Shown here one piece after another: positions 1-7,755 of a DNA stretch of 64,000 nt. Every line of letters begins with the position of its first letter. Position 1 is the first letter of the stretch. A program made the translations under genes and the position numbers. The notes below the pieces were generated by a model. The model was given only the letters and a program-made list of their open reading frames with translations. It had not been told where the DNA came from and searched no databases. Source of the stretch: Maricaulis sp048270095 (GTDB taxonomy: Bacteria; Pseudomonadota; Alphaproteobacteria; Caulobacterales; Maricaulaceae). The stretch is taken from assembly GCF_048270095.1 (NCBI RefSeq), contig NZ_JBLWTL010000006.1:1-64000 (forward strand). The letters are read 5' to 3'.

Positions 1-369
1 GCGCTCCCGGCGGAGGGCTCCGGCCTTGTTCGCCTGCGCTCCGGCGATCTGACCACGGTTGCGGCACTCGGACCGCTCAATCCGCTGGAATATGCCGATC
101 TACGCCCGACCGGTGACCGGCTTGACGCCGTGCTCGATGCCAGTGGTGGTGGGTTGTTCGCCCTGGGCGAAGGCGCTGATGCCCGTTTGCCCGATCTGCG
201 CCGCACACGGCTGGGTGCCGACCAGTCGGGGCGCGGCTGGCTCGGGCTGCAGCGCAATGAACGCTATATCGTGCGCGCCTCACAGGCTCGCCCCGTCCTG
301 CCCGCACTGATCATCGCCCTGCTGATCGCCGCCTTCATGGGGCTGGGTTGGTGGCGTGAAGGTAAATAG
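1..369 (+). CDS. C-terminal end of a large inner-membrane protein (partial)
   Basis: The reading frame is open from the first base and ends at a TAG at 367-369, so only about 122 C-terminal residues are present. A soluble Gly/Asp/Arg-rich part is followed by one hydrophobic segment (PALIIALLIAAFMGLGWW) and a short basic tail, REGK. This arrangement resembles the end of a family of large alphaproteobacterial membrane proteins usually encoded beside BatA/DUF4159/MoxR genes. That assignment is from memory of the C-terminal pattern and the neighbours are outside the window. No function is claimed. Confidence 0.7.
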   Translation, partial: ALPAEGSGLVRLRSGDLTTVAALGPLNPLEYADLRPTGDRLDAVLDASGGGLFALGEGADARLPDLRRTRLGADQSGRGWLGLQRNERYIVRASQARPVLPALIIALLIAAFMGLGWWREGK

Positions 370-491
370 GCCGAGCTGCGACGCCGCTCGATTAGTGCCG
401 CTACGGAATAATTCAACATCTGACGCCCCCGTTTTTGCCGCCGCTCGCGAGTCCTATCTGTCGTTGCAACACAGACAGATGGAGATCGATC

Positions 492-1193
492 ATGATCGAG
501 AAACGCGCATTCGACAGTCTCGGCCGGTTCAGGAATGACTGGCTCAATGCCCGTCATCATTTCAGTTTCGGTGGCTATCACGACCCACAGCGAATGGGTT
601 GGGGGGCCTTGCGGGTGTGGAATGATGACGAAATTGCCGCCGATGGCGGCTTCGCGCCGCATCCCCACGAGAACATGGAAATCATCACCTATGTCCGCGA
701 GGGCGCGATCAGCCATCGCGACAATCTGGGCAATGCCGGCCGCACCATGGCGGGCGATGTCCAGGTCATGTCGGCCGGTTCCGGCATTCGCCACTCCGAA
801 TTCAACCAGGAAGCCGAAACCACATCGCTCTTCCAGATCTGGATCCTGCCGCGCGAAACCGGCGGCGAGCCCCGCTGGGAGACAGCGCGCTTTCCAACCG
901 GTGAGCGCACCGGCCAGCTGGTCGTGCTGGCTTCGGGAGATCCGGAGCGCGATGGCGGCTTGATGATCCGCCAGGATGCCAGGGTATTCGGTGCCACGCT
1001 GGAGGCGGGTCAGTCGGTTAGCCACCGCCTGCAGCCGGGCCATCGGGCCTATCTGACGCTGGCCATTGGTAGTGGCAGCGTCAACGGGGTCGCACTCGAC
1101 GCCCGCGATGGTGCAGCGATCCGCGATGAGGCGGTCGTCACGATCGAAGCGGCCAGTGCGCTCGAACTGGTGATGGTGGAAGTGCCGGAATAG
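492..1193 (+). CDS. Pirin family protein
   Basis: This 233-residue protein belongs to the bicupin pirin family. The start MIEKRAFDSL was chosen because the family motif begins directly after it; an in-frame start at 435 would add an unrelated extension. The metal ligands are visible as H57 and H59 (HPHENMEII) and H101 and E103 (IRHSEFNQ), close to human pirin H56/H58/H101/E103. Bacterial pirins such as YhhW have quercetinase activity in vitro, while others bind metabolic enzymes or regulators; the physiological substrate here is unknown. It stands alone on the plus strand. Confidence 0.9.
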   Translation: MIEKRAFDSLGRFRNDWLNARHHFSFGGYHDPQRMGWGALRVWNDDEIAADGGFAPHPHENMEIITYVREGAISHRDNLGNAGRTMAGDVQVMSAGSGIRHSEFNQEAETTSLFQIWILPRETGGEPRWETARFPTGERTGQLVVLASGDPERDGGLMIRQDARVFGATLEAGQSVSHRLQPGHRAYLTLAIGSGSVNGVALDARDGAAIRDEAVVTIEAASALELVMVEVPE

Positions 1194-1260
1194 TCCGGGG
1201 CATTCACCCTAATGCAAGGCTTGTGGGCGAAGGGTGGCAGGCTGTTAGCTGGAGACTGCC

Positions 1261-1464
1261 ATGAGATACCTTCGCCCCATCCTGCTCCTCGCCCTGATCG
1301 CGCCCAGCCTGTCGGGTTGCCTGGTGATCGGCGCAACGGCCCTGGTCGCCGATGTCGCGATCGGAACGGCTGGCACAGCCGTCAAGACTGTCGGCGCTGT
1401 TGGCGGCGCTGCCGTCGATCTGGTCCTGCCCGACTCCGACAATGGTGACGACGATAACCGCTAG
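1261..1464 (+). CDS. Small lipoprotein
   Basis: This 67-residue protein starts with a lipoprotein signal: MRYLRP, a hydrophobic stretch, then the lipobox LSGC with the cysteine at residue 20. The mature part is rich in Gly, Ala and Val (VADVAIGTAGTAVKTVGAVGGAAVD) and ends in an acidic tail (DSDNGDDDNR). The hydrophobic mature stretch could contact a membrane or form a small glycine-rich helix. Many alphaproteobacteria carry similar short lipoproteins of unknown role. Function is unassigned. Confidence 0.75.
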   Translation: MRYLRPILLLALIAPSLSGCLVIGATALVADVAIGTAGTAVKTVGAVGGAAVDLVLPDSDNGDDDNR

Positions 1465-1468
1465 GCCC

Positions 1469-1511
1469 GGGCGTGTCTGGGCGGATTTCAGCCGCCCTCG
1501 ACGCCACGCCC
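1469..1511. other. Long stem-loop after the small lipoprotein gene
   Basis: GGGCGTG (1469-1475) pairs with CACGCCC (1505-1511), and an inner GGGCGG (1479-1484) pairs with CCGCCC (1492-1497). No T-run follows, so this is not a canonical intrinsic terminator. It may stabilise the 3' end of the short lipoprotein mRNA. Confidence 0.4.
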
Positions 1512-1580
1512 CTAACAATCGGGCCCGCCAGCTGTTATATTGATTGCGAGGGGCACTGACCTGTTTTCATGGAGGCCTAC

Positions 1581-2102
1581 ATGTTGCGGCAAATGACGAA
1601 GACATTTTCCCTGGCGGCAGCGGCGACCCTGTCGTTGAGTGCCGGAGCGGCGCTCGCGGACGAGCCCGTTTCAATTGCACCGATCCAGATCGGCGACGCC
1701 CTGGCGGCCAGGGCCGATGAAATTGGTGAGCGGGAGTTTGATCGCCTGAAGGAAATCCTGCAGAGCGATCTGGAGCGGGAGCTGGCCGGGCATCTCGGCG
1801 AGAATGGGTCCGTTCTACACGTCACAATTATCGATGCTGATCCAAACCGGCCGACCATGGCAGCCATGACCGCGAGGCCAGGACTGAGCATGGAGAGTTT
1901 CAGCCTTGGCGGGGCCAGCCTCGCAGCCGAACTGGTCTCATCATCCGGAGCCACGCTGCAGACCTATAGCTATGCCTGGCATTCGCACACCATCTCCAAC
2001 GCGGCCTATGCCAGCACATGGAGTGATGCGCGCCGCACATTTGATCGTTTTGCCGCTGAGGTCGGCGCCAGTATCGATACCGGGATTTCGGACGGATCCT
2101 GA
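1581..2102 (+). CDS. Exported protein of unknown function
   Basis: The start at 1581 (MLRQMTKTFS) is favoured over 1569 because GGAGG sits at the right distance before it. The 173-residue product has a Sec signal peptide (hydrophobic LAAAATLSLSAGAALA, likely cut after ALA). The mature domain mixes an acidic helical part (EREFDRLKEILQSDLEREL) and a beta-rich part, with no cysteine seen in the mature region. It resembles periplasmic DUF3313/DUF4410-like folds only loosely, so no function is given. A strong terminator follows at 2136-2166. Confidence 0.7.
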   Translation: MLRQMTKTFSLAAAATLSLSAGAALADEPVSIAPIQIGDALAARADEIGEREFDRLKEILQSDLERELAGHLGENGSVLHVTIIDADPNRPTMAAMTARPGLSMESFSLGGASLAAELVSSSGATLQTYSYAWHSHTISNAAYASTWSDARRTFDRFAAEVGASIDTGISDGS

Positions 2103-2135
2103 CCGTCCCAACAGGTCCGGAACTTGCATCATGAG

Positions 2136-2166
2136 AGGCGCGCCGGCGATGGCGCGCCTTTTCTTT
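2136..2166 (+). terminator. Intrinsic terminator
   Basis: AGGCGCGCC (2136-2144), loop GGCGAT and GGCGCGCCT (2151-2159) form a perfect nine-base-pair stem followed by TTTTCTTT. It ends transcription of the exported-protein gene before the next gene begins at 2228. Confidence 0.85.
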
Positions 2167-2227
2167 GGTGGACTCAAGCGCTTCGGGGCGCGATGATCCA
2201 GCCAAAGCCGGTCTGGGGGGAAGCGGC

Positions 2228-2602
2228 ATGTTAGTGACGAATATTATTTCTTTGATGGCATTGGCCCTGGTGTCAGACGCCGCCGATGCGCCATCACGTC
2301 AGACGATGACGCGGGAGATCGTGCGTTCCTGCGTCGCCCAGGTCGGCACACAATTGCAGGATCCGGTGCCATCCTGCGCCTGTACCGCCGGCTGGCTATC
2401 AGCCCAGCTGGACTATCGCGATTTCTATGTCGTCGGTCGCATCTATCGCTTCGCCAGTGACCCGGCGGGGATGGAAACCGAAGTGGCACGCCTGGTCCGC
2501 GATGGCGGTTATGCGGCTGCCGACATTTTGCGGGTCGCGCGCTTCCTGCAGGATTCAGAGGCTGAGATGAGTGCCGCCTGCGGCTTCCTCGAACGCCAAT
2601 AG
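2228..2602 (+). CDS. Small exported cysteine-containing protein
   Basis: The start at 2228 (MLVTNIISLM) was chosen because GGGGGGAAG lies just upstream and a hydrophobic signal peptide (MLVTNIISLMALALVSDA) follows immediately. The mature protein is about 105 residues and has cysteines at about 35, 50, 52 and 118, including the group CACTAGW. These could form two disulfides in the periplasm. The family is not recognised. It is convergent with queE, whose stop lies six bases downstream. Confidence 0.65.
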   Translation: MLVTNIISLMALALVSDAADAPSRQTMTREIVRSCVAQVGTQLQDPVPSCACTAGWLSAQLDYRDFYVVGRIYRFASDPAGMETEVARLVRDGGYAAADILRVARFLQDSEAEMSAACGFLERQ

Positions 2603-2607
2603 CCCCC

Positions 2608-3237
2608 TCAGGGCGCGCCAATCCATTTATGTGTCTGCAGACTGAGCGTCCATTGCGGATGCGTGATGCAATACTCGAACGCCGCCTGGGCATTCTCCAT
2701 CATCGCATCGCCATCCATCGGCTGTAGCGAAAACCGCTTGAAGTCCCAACCCAGATAATCGGCCGGATCGAGGCCGGGCTGGGGGAAGACCAGTTTCAAC
2801 TCATGCCCGCTGCGTTGCACCACCGGTGCCTTGCCCTTGGGGCTGACCGTGATCCAGTCAATCCCGTCGGGCGCGGCAAGCGTGCCATTGGTCTCCACCG
2901 CGATATCAAAGCCGGCAGCGTGGAGCGCATCAATCAGACGCGCATCGAGCTGCAGCAGGGGTTCACCGCCCGTACAGACGACCAGGGGCCTGCCGCCGCC
3001 CGGCCACAGAGCCGATACCGCGACCACCAGATCATCCGGCGTCTCGAAACGGCCGCCGCCCGGGCCGTCCATGCCGATGAAGTCCGTGTCGCAAAAATTA
3101 CAGACGGCACTGGCTCGATCCTGCTCGCGACCGCTCCAGAGATTGCAGCCGGCAAAGCGCAGGAAAACCGCCGGACGGCCCGTCTGACCGCCCTCGCCCT
3201 GCACCGTCATGAAAATCTCTTTGACCGAATACTTCAT
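2608..3237 (-). CDS. queE: 7-carboxy-7-deazaguanine synthase QueE
   Basis: QueE is a radical-SAM enzyme converting 6-carboxytetrahydropterin to 7-carboxy-7-deazaguanine in the preQ0/queuosine pathway. The protein starts MKYSVKEIFMTVQGEGGQ, with the QGEG signature of the family. Its iron-sulfur ligands are C31, C46 and C49, a CX14CX2C pattern that is typical of QueE rather than the usual CX3CX2C. At 209 residues it has normal length. The start codon overlaps the queC stop (ATGA), so the two are translationally coupled. QueD is not in the window. Confidence 0.95.
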   Translation of the reverse strand: MKYSVKEIFMTVQGEGGQTGRPAVFLRFAGCNLWSGREQDRASAVCNFCDTDFIGMDGPGGGRFETPDDLVVAVSALWPGGGRPLVVCTGGEPLLQLDARLIDALHAAGFDIAVETNGTLAAPDGIDWITVSPKGKAPVVQRSGHELKLVFPQPGLDPADYLGWDFKRFSLQPMDGDAMMENAQAAFEYCITHPQWTLSLQTHKWIGAP

Positions 3238-3953
3238 GCCGCGCCCTCGCCATGCCATTGCTGCCAACCGGCAGCGCGCAATTCGCAAGCCGGGCATGCG
3301 CCGCAGCCATAGCCCCAGGCGTGGAGATCGCTGCGATCACCGCGATAGCAGGTATGGGTGCGGGTGCGGATAATCTCCACAAGCGTGTCACCACCCAATT
3401 GGTGCGCCAGGCCCCAGCTCTGGGCCTTGTCGAGCCACATCAACGGCGTTTCGATGGCGATATCCGTCGCGAGCCCGAGGCTCAGCGTCGCCTGCATCGC
3501 GTCAATCGTGGTCCGGCGGCAATCGGGATAGCCTGAGAAATCCGTTTCGCACATGCCGCCCACCATCACGCCATGGCCGCGCCGGTAGGCGAGCGCCGAG
3601 GCGACGGTCAGGAAAACCAGATTGCGCCCGGGGACGAAGGTGCTCGGCAGACCGTCAGCTTCCATCTTGATGGCCCGGTCGGCCGTCAGGGCGCTCTCGG
3701 CAATGGCGCCATAGCCAGATAGGTCGACGACATGATCCTCGCCGAGCCGTCCGGCCCAGCCGGGGAAAGCATCAACCATGGCCGTACGCACATCGAGCCG
3801 CGCCTGCATCTCGACATGATGGCGCTGGCCATAGTCAAAACCGACCGTCTCAACGCGATCAAAGCGGGACAATGCCCAGGCGAGACAGGTTGCGGAATCC
3901 TGGCCACCGGAGAAAAGTAGCAGGGCAGAGTTCGATGTCGGTCTGGTATCCAT
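3234..3953 (-). CDS. queC: 7-cyano-7-deazaguanine synthase QueC
   Basis: QueC is an ATP-dependent ligase that turns 7-carboxy-7-deazaguanine into preQ0 using ammonia. It has the PP-loop motif SGGQDS at residues 15-20 and a C-terminal zinc-binding cysteine cluster (CYRGD, then GYGCGACPACEL). The start at 3953 (MDTRPTSN) is preferred over an upstream in-frame ATG because it leaves a normal 239-residue protein. It overlaps queE by four bases and is divergent from cutA, so both promoters lie within about 35 bp. Confidence 0.95.
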   Translation of the reverse strand: MDTRPTSNSALLLFSGGQDSATCLAWALSRFDRVETVGFDYGQRHHVEMQARLDVRTAMVDAFPGWAGRLGEDHVVDLSGYGAIAESALTADRAIKMEADGLPSTFVPGRNLVFLTVASALAYRRGHGVMVGGMCETDFSGYPDCRRTTIDAMQATLSLGLATDIAIETPLMWLDKAQSWGLAHQLGGDTLVEIIRTRTHTCYRGDRSDLHAWGYGCGACPACELRAAGWQQWHGEGAA

Positions 3954-3961
3954 GGCCGTTC

Positions 3962-3967
3962 TATAAT
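3962..3967 (+). promoter_or_regulatory. Perfect TATAAT -10 element of cutA
   Basis: TATAAT lies 21 bases before the cutA ATG at 3988. No clear -35 hexamer is visible 17 bases upstream. The implied leader would be short, and AAGGG at 3977-3981 lies within it and acts as the ribosome binding site. Confidence 0.45.
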
Positions 3968-3987
3968 CGCGTGAGCAAGGGATGGCC

Positions 3988-4320
3988 ATGAGCAAGTATC
4001 GCTGGATCTACACGACCTGGCCCGATGCCGGTCTCGCCGGGGCCGCCGGGCGCACCCTGGTGCAAGAGGGATTGTGCGCCTGCGTCAATATCCTGCCGGG
4101 GATGACCAGCGTCTATCGCTGGCAGGGCGCGGTCGAGACAGCGAATGAAGCCGTCATGATCCTCAAGACCAGCTCCGAGAAGGCACCGGCAGTGATCGAC
4201 CGCCTGGTGGCGCTCCATCCCTATGACGAGCCTTGTGCGGTGGGACTGGATATTGATGCGGCGGCATCTGCACCGGGATTTCTAACCTGGATGGGCGCAG
4301 CGCTCAGCGCCGGCGCCTGA
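3988..4320 (+). CDS. cutA: Divalent-cation tolerance protein CutA
   Basis: This 110-residue protein is a CutA1-type trimeric ferredoxin-fold protein. Characteristic pieces are the N-terminal strand YRWIYTTWPD, the segment LCACVNILPGMTSVYRWQGAV and LHPYDEPCAV. AAGGG at 3977-3981 is well spaced for the ATG at 3988 but touches the ATG at 3982, which decides the start. CutA was linked to copper tolerance in Escherichia coli, but its general role remains uncertain. Confidence 0.93.
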   Translation: MSKYRWIYTTWPDAGLAGAAGRTLVQEGLCACVNILPGMTSVYRWQGAVETANEAVMILKTSSEKAPAVIDRLVALHPYDEPCAVGLDIDAAASAPGFLTWMGAALSAGA

Positions 4321-4328
4321 GCCGCGTC

Positions 4329-4589
4329 TCAGTTTTCAGGATCGTGGTCGATCACGGCCTCATGGGCCGATTCGTCAAAGCCGCGGCGGCGCCCAATGAT
4401 CAGAACAGCCGAGAGAACCGCGCCCAGAATGATCGAGAACACGACCCCCAGACCCAGCGCGAACCAGCCATGGCTGCTCATGTGGATGGCGGGCAGATCA
4501 CCCCAGCCCAGGACCAGGAATGCGGCGAGCGCGAGGATGACGACGACAACGACGGCGATCAGCGATTTATTCGAGGATTTAGCAGGCAT
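4329..4589 (-). CDS. Small two-helix membrane protein
   Basis: The start at 4589 (MPAKSSNKSL) is supported by an AAGGA-like sequence just upstream and leaves an 86-residue protein. Two hydrophobic helices are visible: about residues 8-27 (LIAVVVVVILALAAFLVLGW) and about 43-65 (FALGLGVVFSIILGAVLSAVLII). A cytoplasmic basic turn (GRRRGFDE) and an acidic tail (DHDPEN) follow. No family is recognised. It is convergent with cutA, eight bases away. Confidence 0.65.
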   Translation of the reverse strand: MPAKSSNKSLIAVVVVVILALAAFLVLGWGDLPAIHMSSHGWFALGLGVVFSIILGAVLSAVLIIGRRRGFDESAHEAVIDHDPEN

Positions 4590-4764
4590 GGGACAGATCC
4601 TTTTATGCGCCGCCAGTCTACGCCCATCATCTCTAAAGTCATCCCGATCCGGGCGACCGCGCGGAAATGCCACGGCCCCGCCGCTATCCGGGTTGACCGG
4701 TCCGCATCATTGTGGAGTTTTTGATTTTGAGGTTACCGGGCGCGCCCCGCCCGGTTGAAAAATA

Positions 4765-4841
4765 TGGTAGCGGGAGGGAGACTTGAACTCCCGACCTCAA
4801 GATTATGAGTCCTGCGCTCTAACCAGCTGAGCTACCCCGCC
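4765..4841 (-). tRNA. tRNA with CAT anticodon, probably tRNA-Met (elongator)
   Basis: The reverse strand reads as a full cloverleaf: GGCGGGGTAGC at the 5' end, D-arm AGCTCAGCTGGTTAGAGC, anticodon loop CTCATAA, T-arm GGGAGTTCAAGTCTCCC and an encoded ACCA end. The acceptor stem closes with two G-T wobbles, at the first and last pair. CAT could mean elongator Met, initiator Met or lysidine-modified Ile. The first acceptor pair (G-U) and the D-arm fit elongator Met best, but Ile2 is not excluded. Confidence 0.9.
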
Positions 4842-4877
4842 ACACCCTCTGCAAGCAGAGAGGCACGCCGTATACGC

Positions 4878-4911
4878 GGACCGCCCGCAGCTGACAAGCC
4901 ACGGGCGGTCC
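4878..4911 (-). terminator. Terminator-like stem-loop after the chemoreceptor gene
   Basis: GGACCGCCCG (4878-4887) and CGGGCGGTCC (4902-4911) are a perfect ten-base inverted repeat between the chemoreceptor stop at 4933 and the tRNA. No strong T-run follows on the minus strand, so termination may be partial and read-through into the tRNA is possible. Confidence 0.5.
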
Positions 4912-4932
4912 CTGATTTCAGTTGTCTGCAGA

Positions 4933-6990
4933 TCAGGCCGAACGCACCTCGGTGAGGAATTGCTCGACGGAGGTTTTCAGGCTGCCAGACTGGCGCGAAA
5001 CGGCCAGTGATGCCTCGAGTACCTCGCCGGCGCTTTCACCGGTCTCCGAGGTCGCCCGATCAACTTCCTGGATGTTGGCGAACACATCACGCGTGCCGTC
5101 AGCCGCTTCCTGGGCCGAGCGGGTAATCTCGCCGGCTGCCGCGCGCTGCTCTTCCATCGCTGCGGCAATCGCCGTCGCGATTTCACTCATCTCGTGAATC
5201 GTGCCGCCGATCGAGGACATCGCCTCGACGGCCTTGGAGGTCGCGCTCTGAATGCCCGAAATATGTTCGGAGATATTCTGGGTCGCCGCTCCGGTCTGGC
5301 TGGCCAGCGCCTTCACTTCGGAGGCCACCACCGCAAAGCCCTTGCCGGCCTCACCGGCGCGAGCCGCCTCGATGGTAGCGTTGAGCGCGAGAAGATTGGT
5401 CTGTTCGGCGATGTCATTGATCAGACCGACAATGTCATCAATGCTCTTGGCGGCATCATCGAGACGCTGGACATCACCATTGGTGCGCTCGACCTGGTCG
5501 ACAGCGCTGCCGGCAATCTGGGTAGAGCGGGCGATCTGCTGGCTGATCTCGCCAATGGAAGACACCATTTCCTCGGCTGCTGCGGCCACAGTCTGCACGT
5601 TCTGCGATGCGCCTTCGGAAGCATGCGCCACGGCGGCGGACTTGCCGGTCGTGGCGGCCGCGGTCGAACTCATGGTGCGGGCGGCTGATTCCATCTGGTT
5701 GGCGGCCGCACTGACCTGACCGATCGCGTCGGCGGAGGCTTCCTCGAAGGCCTGGATCAGGCTCTCCACCGCCGCAGCGCGCTTTTCCTTCATCCGGCGT
5801 TCGGCCAGGGTTTCGGCCTCCAGCCGGGTGCGTTCGATCGCATTCTGGCGGAAAACATCAACCGAGCGCGCCATATCACCGATCTCGTCATTGCCCGGGG
5901 TGAAGCCCAGATTGACGTCGCTATTGCCCTCGGCCAGGGCGCGCATGGTGCGGGCCATGGCGCTGATGCGCTTGAGCAGGGTCATGTGAACGTAGAACCA
6001 GCCAATGCCGGCTGCGATACCCAGGCCAATGGCGGCAATCGCGATCAGCACGACGCGACCGGTCACCACCGCAGAATTGGCGGCCTGAGTCGCAGTGTCG
6101 ACCCGCTGGGCGACCTGTTGTTTGAAGGCACTGACGTGAGCAACGAGCGCTGATGCGGCCGTGCGGGCCTCGGCCGCAAAGACCTCGGCCTGCGCGATCG
6201 CGGCCAGCTCGGCCTTGCGCAATTCGAAGACGCCGGTCGCACCGTCACCATAGCCGATCAGAATGTCGGCCTGGTCGCGGACCAGCGGAGAAGCCGGGCG
6301 CTCAAGCAGGGCCAGATTGATATCAAGTTCGCCGGCCGCTTCGTCATACCGGTCATAGATGGCATCAATCTCGGCGTCGGACGCAGCGATATCGAGTTCA
6401 TTATACTGGATCAGGAGCTGGTTGGCGGCGAGCAGGGCACGAAGCAGGCTTTCAATATCGCCCTCTTCGCTATTGTCGAGCGCGGTTTCGATGCTGCTGG
6501 CCAGACTGACCCGGCCTTGCCGCGCCAGATTTGTCGTGTCGCGGCGTTGATTGCGAACCGTGAGGCGCCGGTCGACGGACGTATTCATCCCCTCGACCAT
6601 GCCGGACAATTCAGCGACCGCATCATTCAGGATCGTGAGCTCACCGCCATCGGAGAGGGTGCGCAGCGCGACCAGCTGTGGCGACAGCTCATCACGTAGT
6701 TCGACGGCGCGCTCGAAATTTTCGTGCCTGGCTTCCGATGTCGACGACAGAGCGAGTTCCTGCAAGACCGAGCTCAAGCCCTGGCTGGCTTCACTGAGGG
6801 CATCGACGGCGAGCGTCTCGGGAATCGCGCGACTGGTAATCTGGCTGACTGCCTGATTGGTGGAATTGAAGCCCGTGACACCCACCACCGCAGCCACGAG
6901 CGTCATCACAGATGACAGAGCGAAGGCGGCCAAGAGACGAAACTTGACGCTGGAGGTTTTCTCTCCGAGTCCGGCGAGTAGGGAGTTCAT
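4933..6990 (-). CDS. Methyl-accepting chemotaxis protein
   Basis: This 685-residue chemoreceptor has TM1 at about residues 18-40, a helical periplasmic sensor of about 265 residues, TM2 at about 310-335, a HAMP domain ending near GNDEIGDMARSVDVF, and a cytoplasmic signalling domain. The hairpin tip reads NDIAEQTNLLALNATIEAA, which binds CheA and CheW. There is no C-terminal NWETF-type CheR/CheB tether; the protein ends in EQFLTEVRSA. The sensor ligand cannot be told. It is monocistronic and would feed the che operon at 52109-57783. Confidence 0.95.
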   Translation of the reverse strand: MNSLLAGLGEKTSSVKFRLLAAFALSSVMTLVAAVVGVTGFNSTNQAVSQITSRAIPETLAVDALSEASQGLSSVLQELALSSTSEARHENFERAVELRDELSPQLVALRTLSDGGELTILNDAVAELSGMVEGMNTSVDRRLTVRNQRRDTTNLARQGRVSLASSIETALDNSEEGDIESLLRALLAANQLLIQYNELDIAASDAEIDAIYDRYDEAAGELDINLALLERPASPLVRDQADILIGYGDGATGVFELRKAELAAIAQAEVFAAEARTAASALVAHVSAFKQQVAQRVDTATQAANSAVVTGRVVLIAIAAIGLGIAAGIGWFYVHMTLLKRISAMARTMRALAEGNSDVNLGFTPGNDEIGDMARSVDVFRQNAIERTRLEAETLAERRMKEKRAAAVESLIQAFEEASADAIGQVSAAANQMESAARTMSSTAAATTGKSAAVAHASEGASQNVQTVAAAAEEMVSSIGEISQQIARSTQIAGSAVDQVERTNGDVQRLDDAAKSIDDIVGLINDIAEQTNLLALNATIEAARAGEAGKGFAVVASEVKALASQTGAATQNISEHISGIQSATSKAVEAMSSIGGTIHEMSEIATAIAAAMEEQRAAAGEITRSAQEAADGTRDVFANIQEVDRATSETGESAGEVLEASLAVSRQSGSLKTSVEQFLTEVRSA

Positions 6991-7123
6991 GAGCTTGGCA
7001 CCTTATGGTTAATGGCCTCGGGCATAAAATTACAGGCGACGCTAACGCGCCGCCCGTAAATGAAACCTTATTTTCTGGCCGATCGCAGGAATCTTTTGTC
7101 CGCTAACCGGGCCTCCCGGGGCA

Positions 7124-7456
7124 TTACCCGCCCAGGCTGAAATCAAATCGCTGCGTCAGGCCCTCGGTCGAGGCCTCGGCCGGGGCATAGCTCCAGCCTT
7201 CAATCGCGCTCAGGACGGCGCGATCAAACACACCTTCCGGCTGTGCCTCGACGACGGTCGGATTTTCGACAGTGCCGTCCGGCGAGACGGTATATTCGAC
7301 AACGGCGTAGCCTTCGACGCCGCGACGTTCGGCCCCACGCGGATAGTCCGGAGCCTCAACGCTCGTGCGTTCGCGGTCTTGAGCGAGCGCGGGAGCGGCT
7401 GAAAAAGCCATGGCGGACATTGCGACCGCCAGGATCATTGTTCCCGTTTTATACAT
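7124..7456 (-). CDS. Periplasmic TonB C-terminal-domain protein
   Basis: The start at 7456 (MYKTGTM) has GAAGGG upstream, whereas the earlier in-frame ATG at 7471 lacks a ribosome site. The 110-residue product has a cleavable signal peptide (VAMSAMAFSAAPALAQ) followed directly by a TonB C-terminal-like domain: PRGAERRGVEGYAVVEYTVSPDG, then FDRAVLSAIEGWSYAPA. It lacks the inner-membrane anchor and Pro-rich spacer of true TonB. It probably binds partner proteins in the periplasm rather than transducing energy alone. Confidence 0.8.
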   Translation of the reverse strand: MYKTGTMILAVAMSAMAFSAAPALAQDRERTSVEAPDYPRGAERRGVEGYAVVEYTVSPDGTVENPTVVEAQPEGVFDRAVLSAIEGWSYAPAEASTEGLTQRFDFSLGG

Positions 7457-7755
7457 TGACTTACCCTTCATCCATTTTTGGCGTGCGCCGCCCGGAATTT
7501 TTCCCGTGTTCGACGCGGTGTTTTAACGTCCGGCTCAGCAATTGCCCGGCATGAGCAACAATGACGCATACCAGTTGCCAAACGCTTAAGTAGCGGACGA
7601 AAATTTGAGGCAGTGCTGGATTTTTTCTTGTTTCAATCGAAAACAAAATTCACTCTGAGCCAGACCTGAACGGTGCAGGTGTGCCCGGCTATGGTCCCGG
7701 CGCGACCGGGCCTATGATAACCATCGCGATTTCCTGACCGCTGAAGCGAGACAGT
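7457..7755. other. Intergenic region between divergent genes, 299 bp
   Basis: This region separates the minus-strand TonB-domain gene from the plus-strand dehydrogenase gene. It is more A/T-rich near 7600-7660 than its surroundings, which fits divergent promoters. A short hairpin (CCCGG-CGCGA-CCGGG, 7696-7710) lies near the dehydrogenase start. No convincing RNA gene or further coding region was found. Confidence 0.4.

Noticed and set aside
7021..7123. CtrA box upstream of the chemoreceptor gene
   Set aside because: Only single TTAA half-sites were seen, with no partner at the right spacing.
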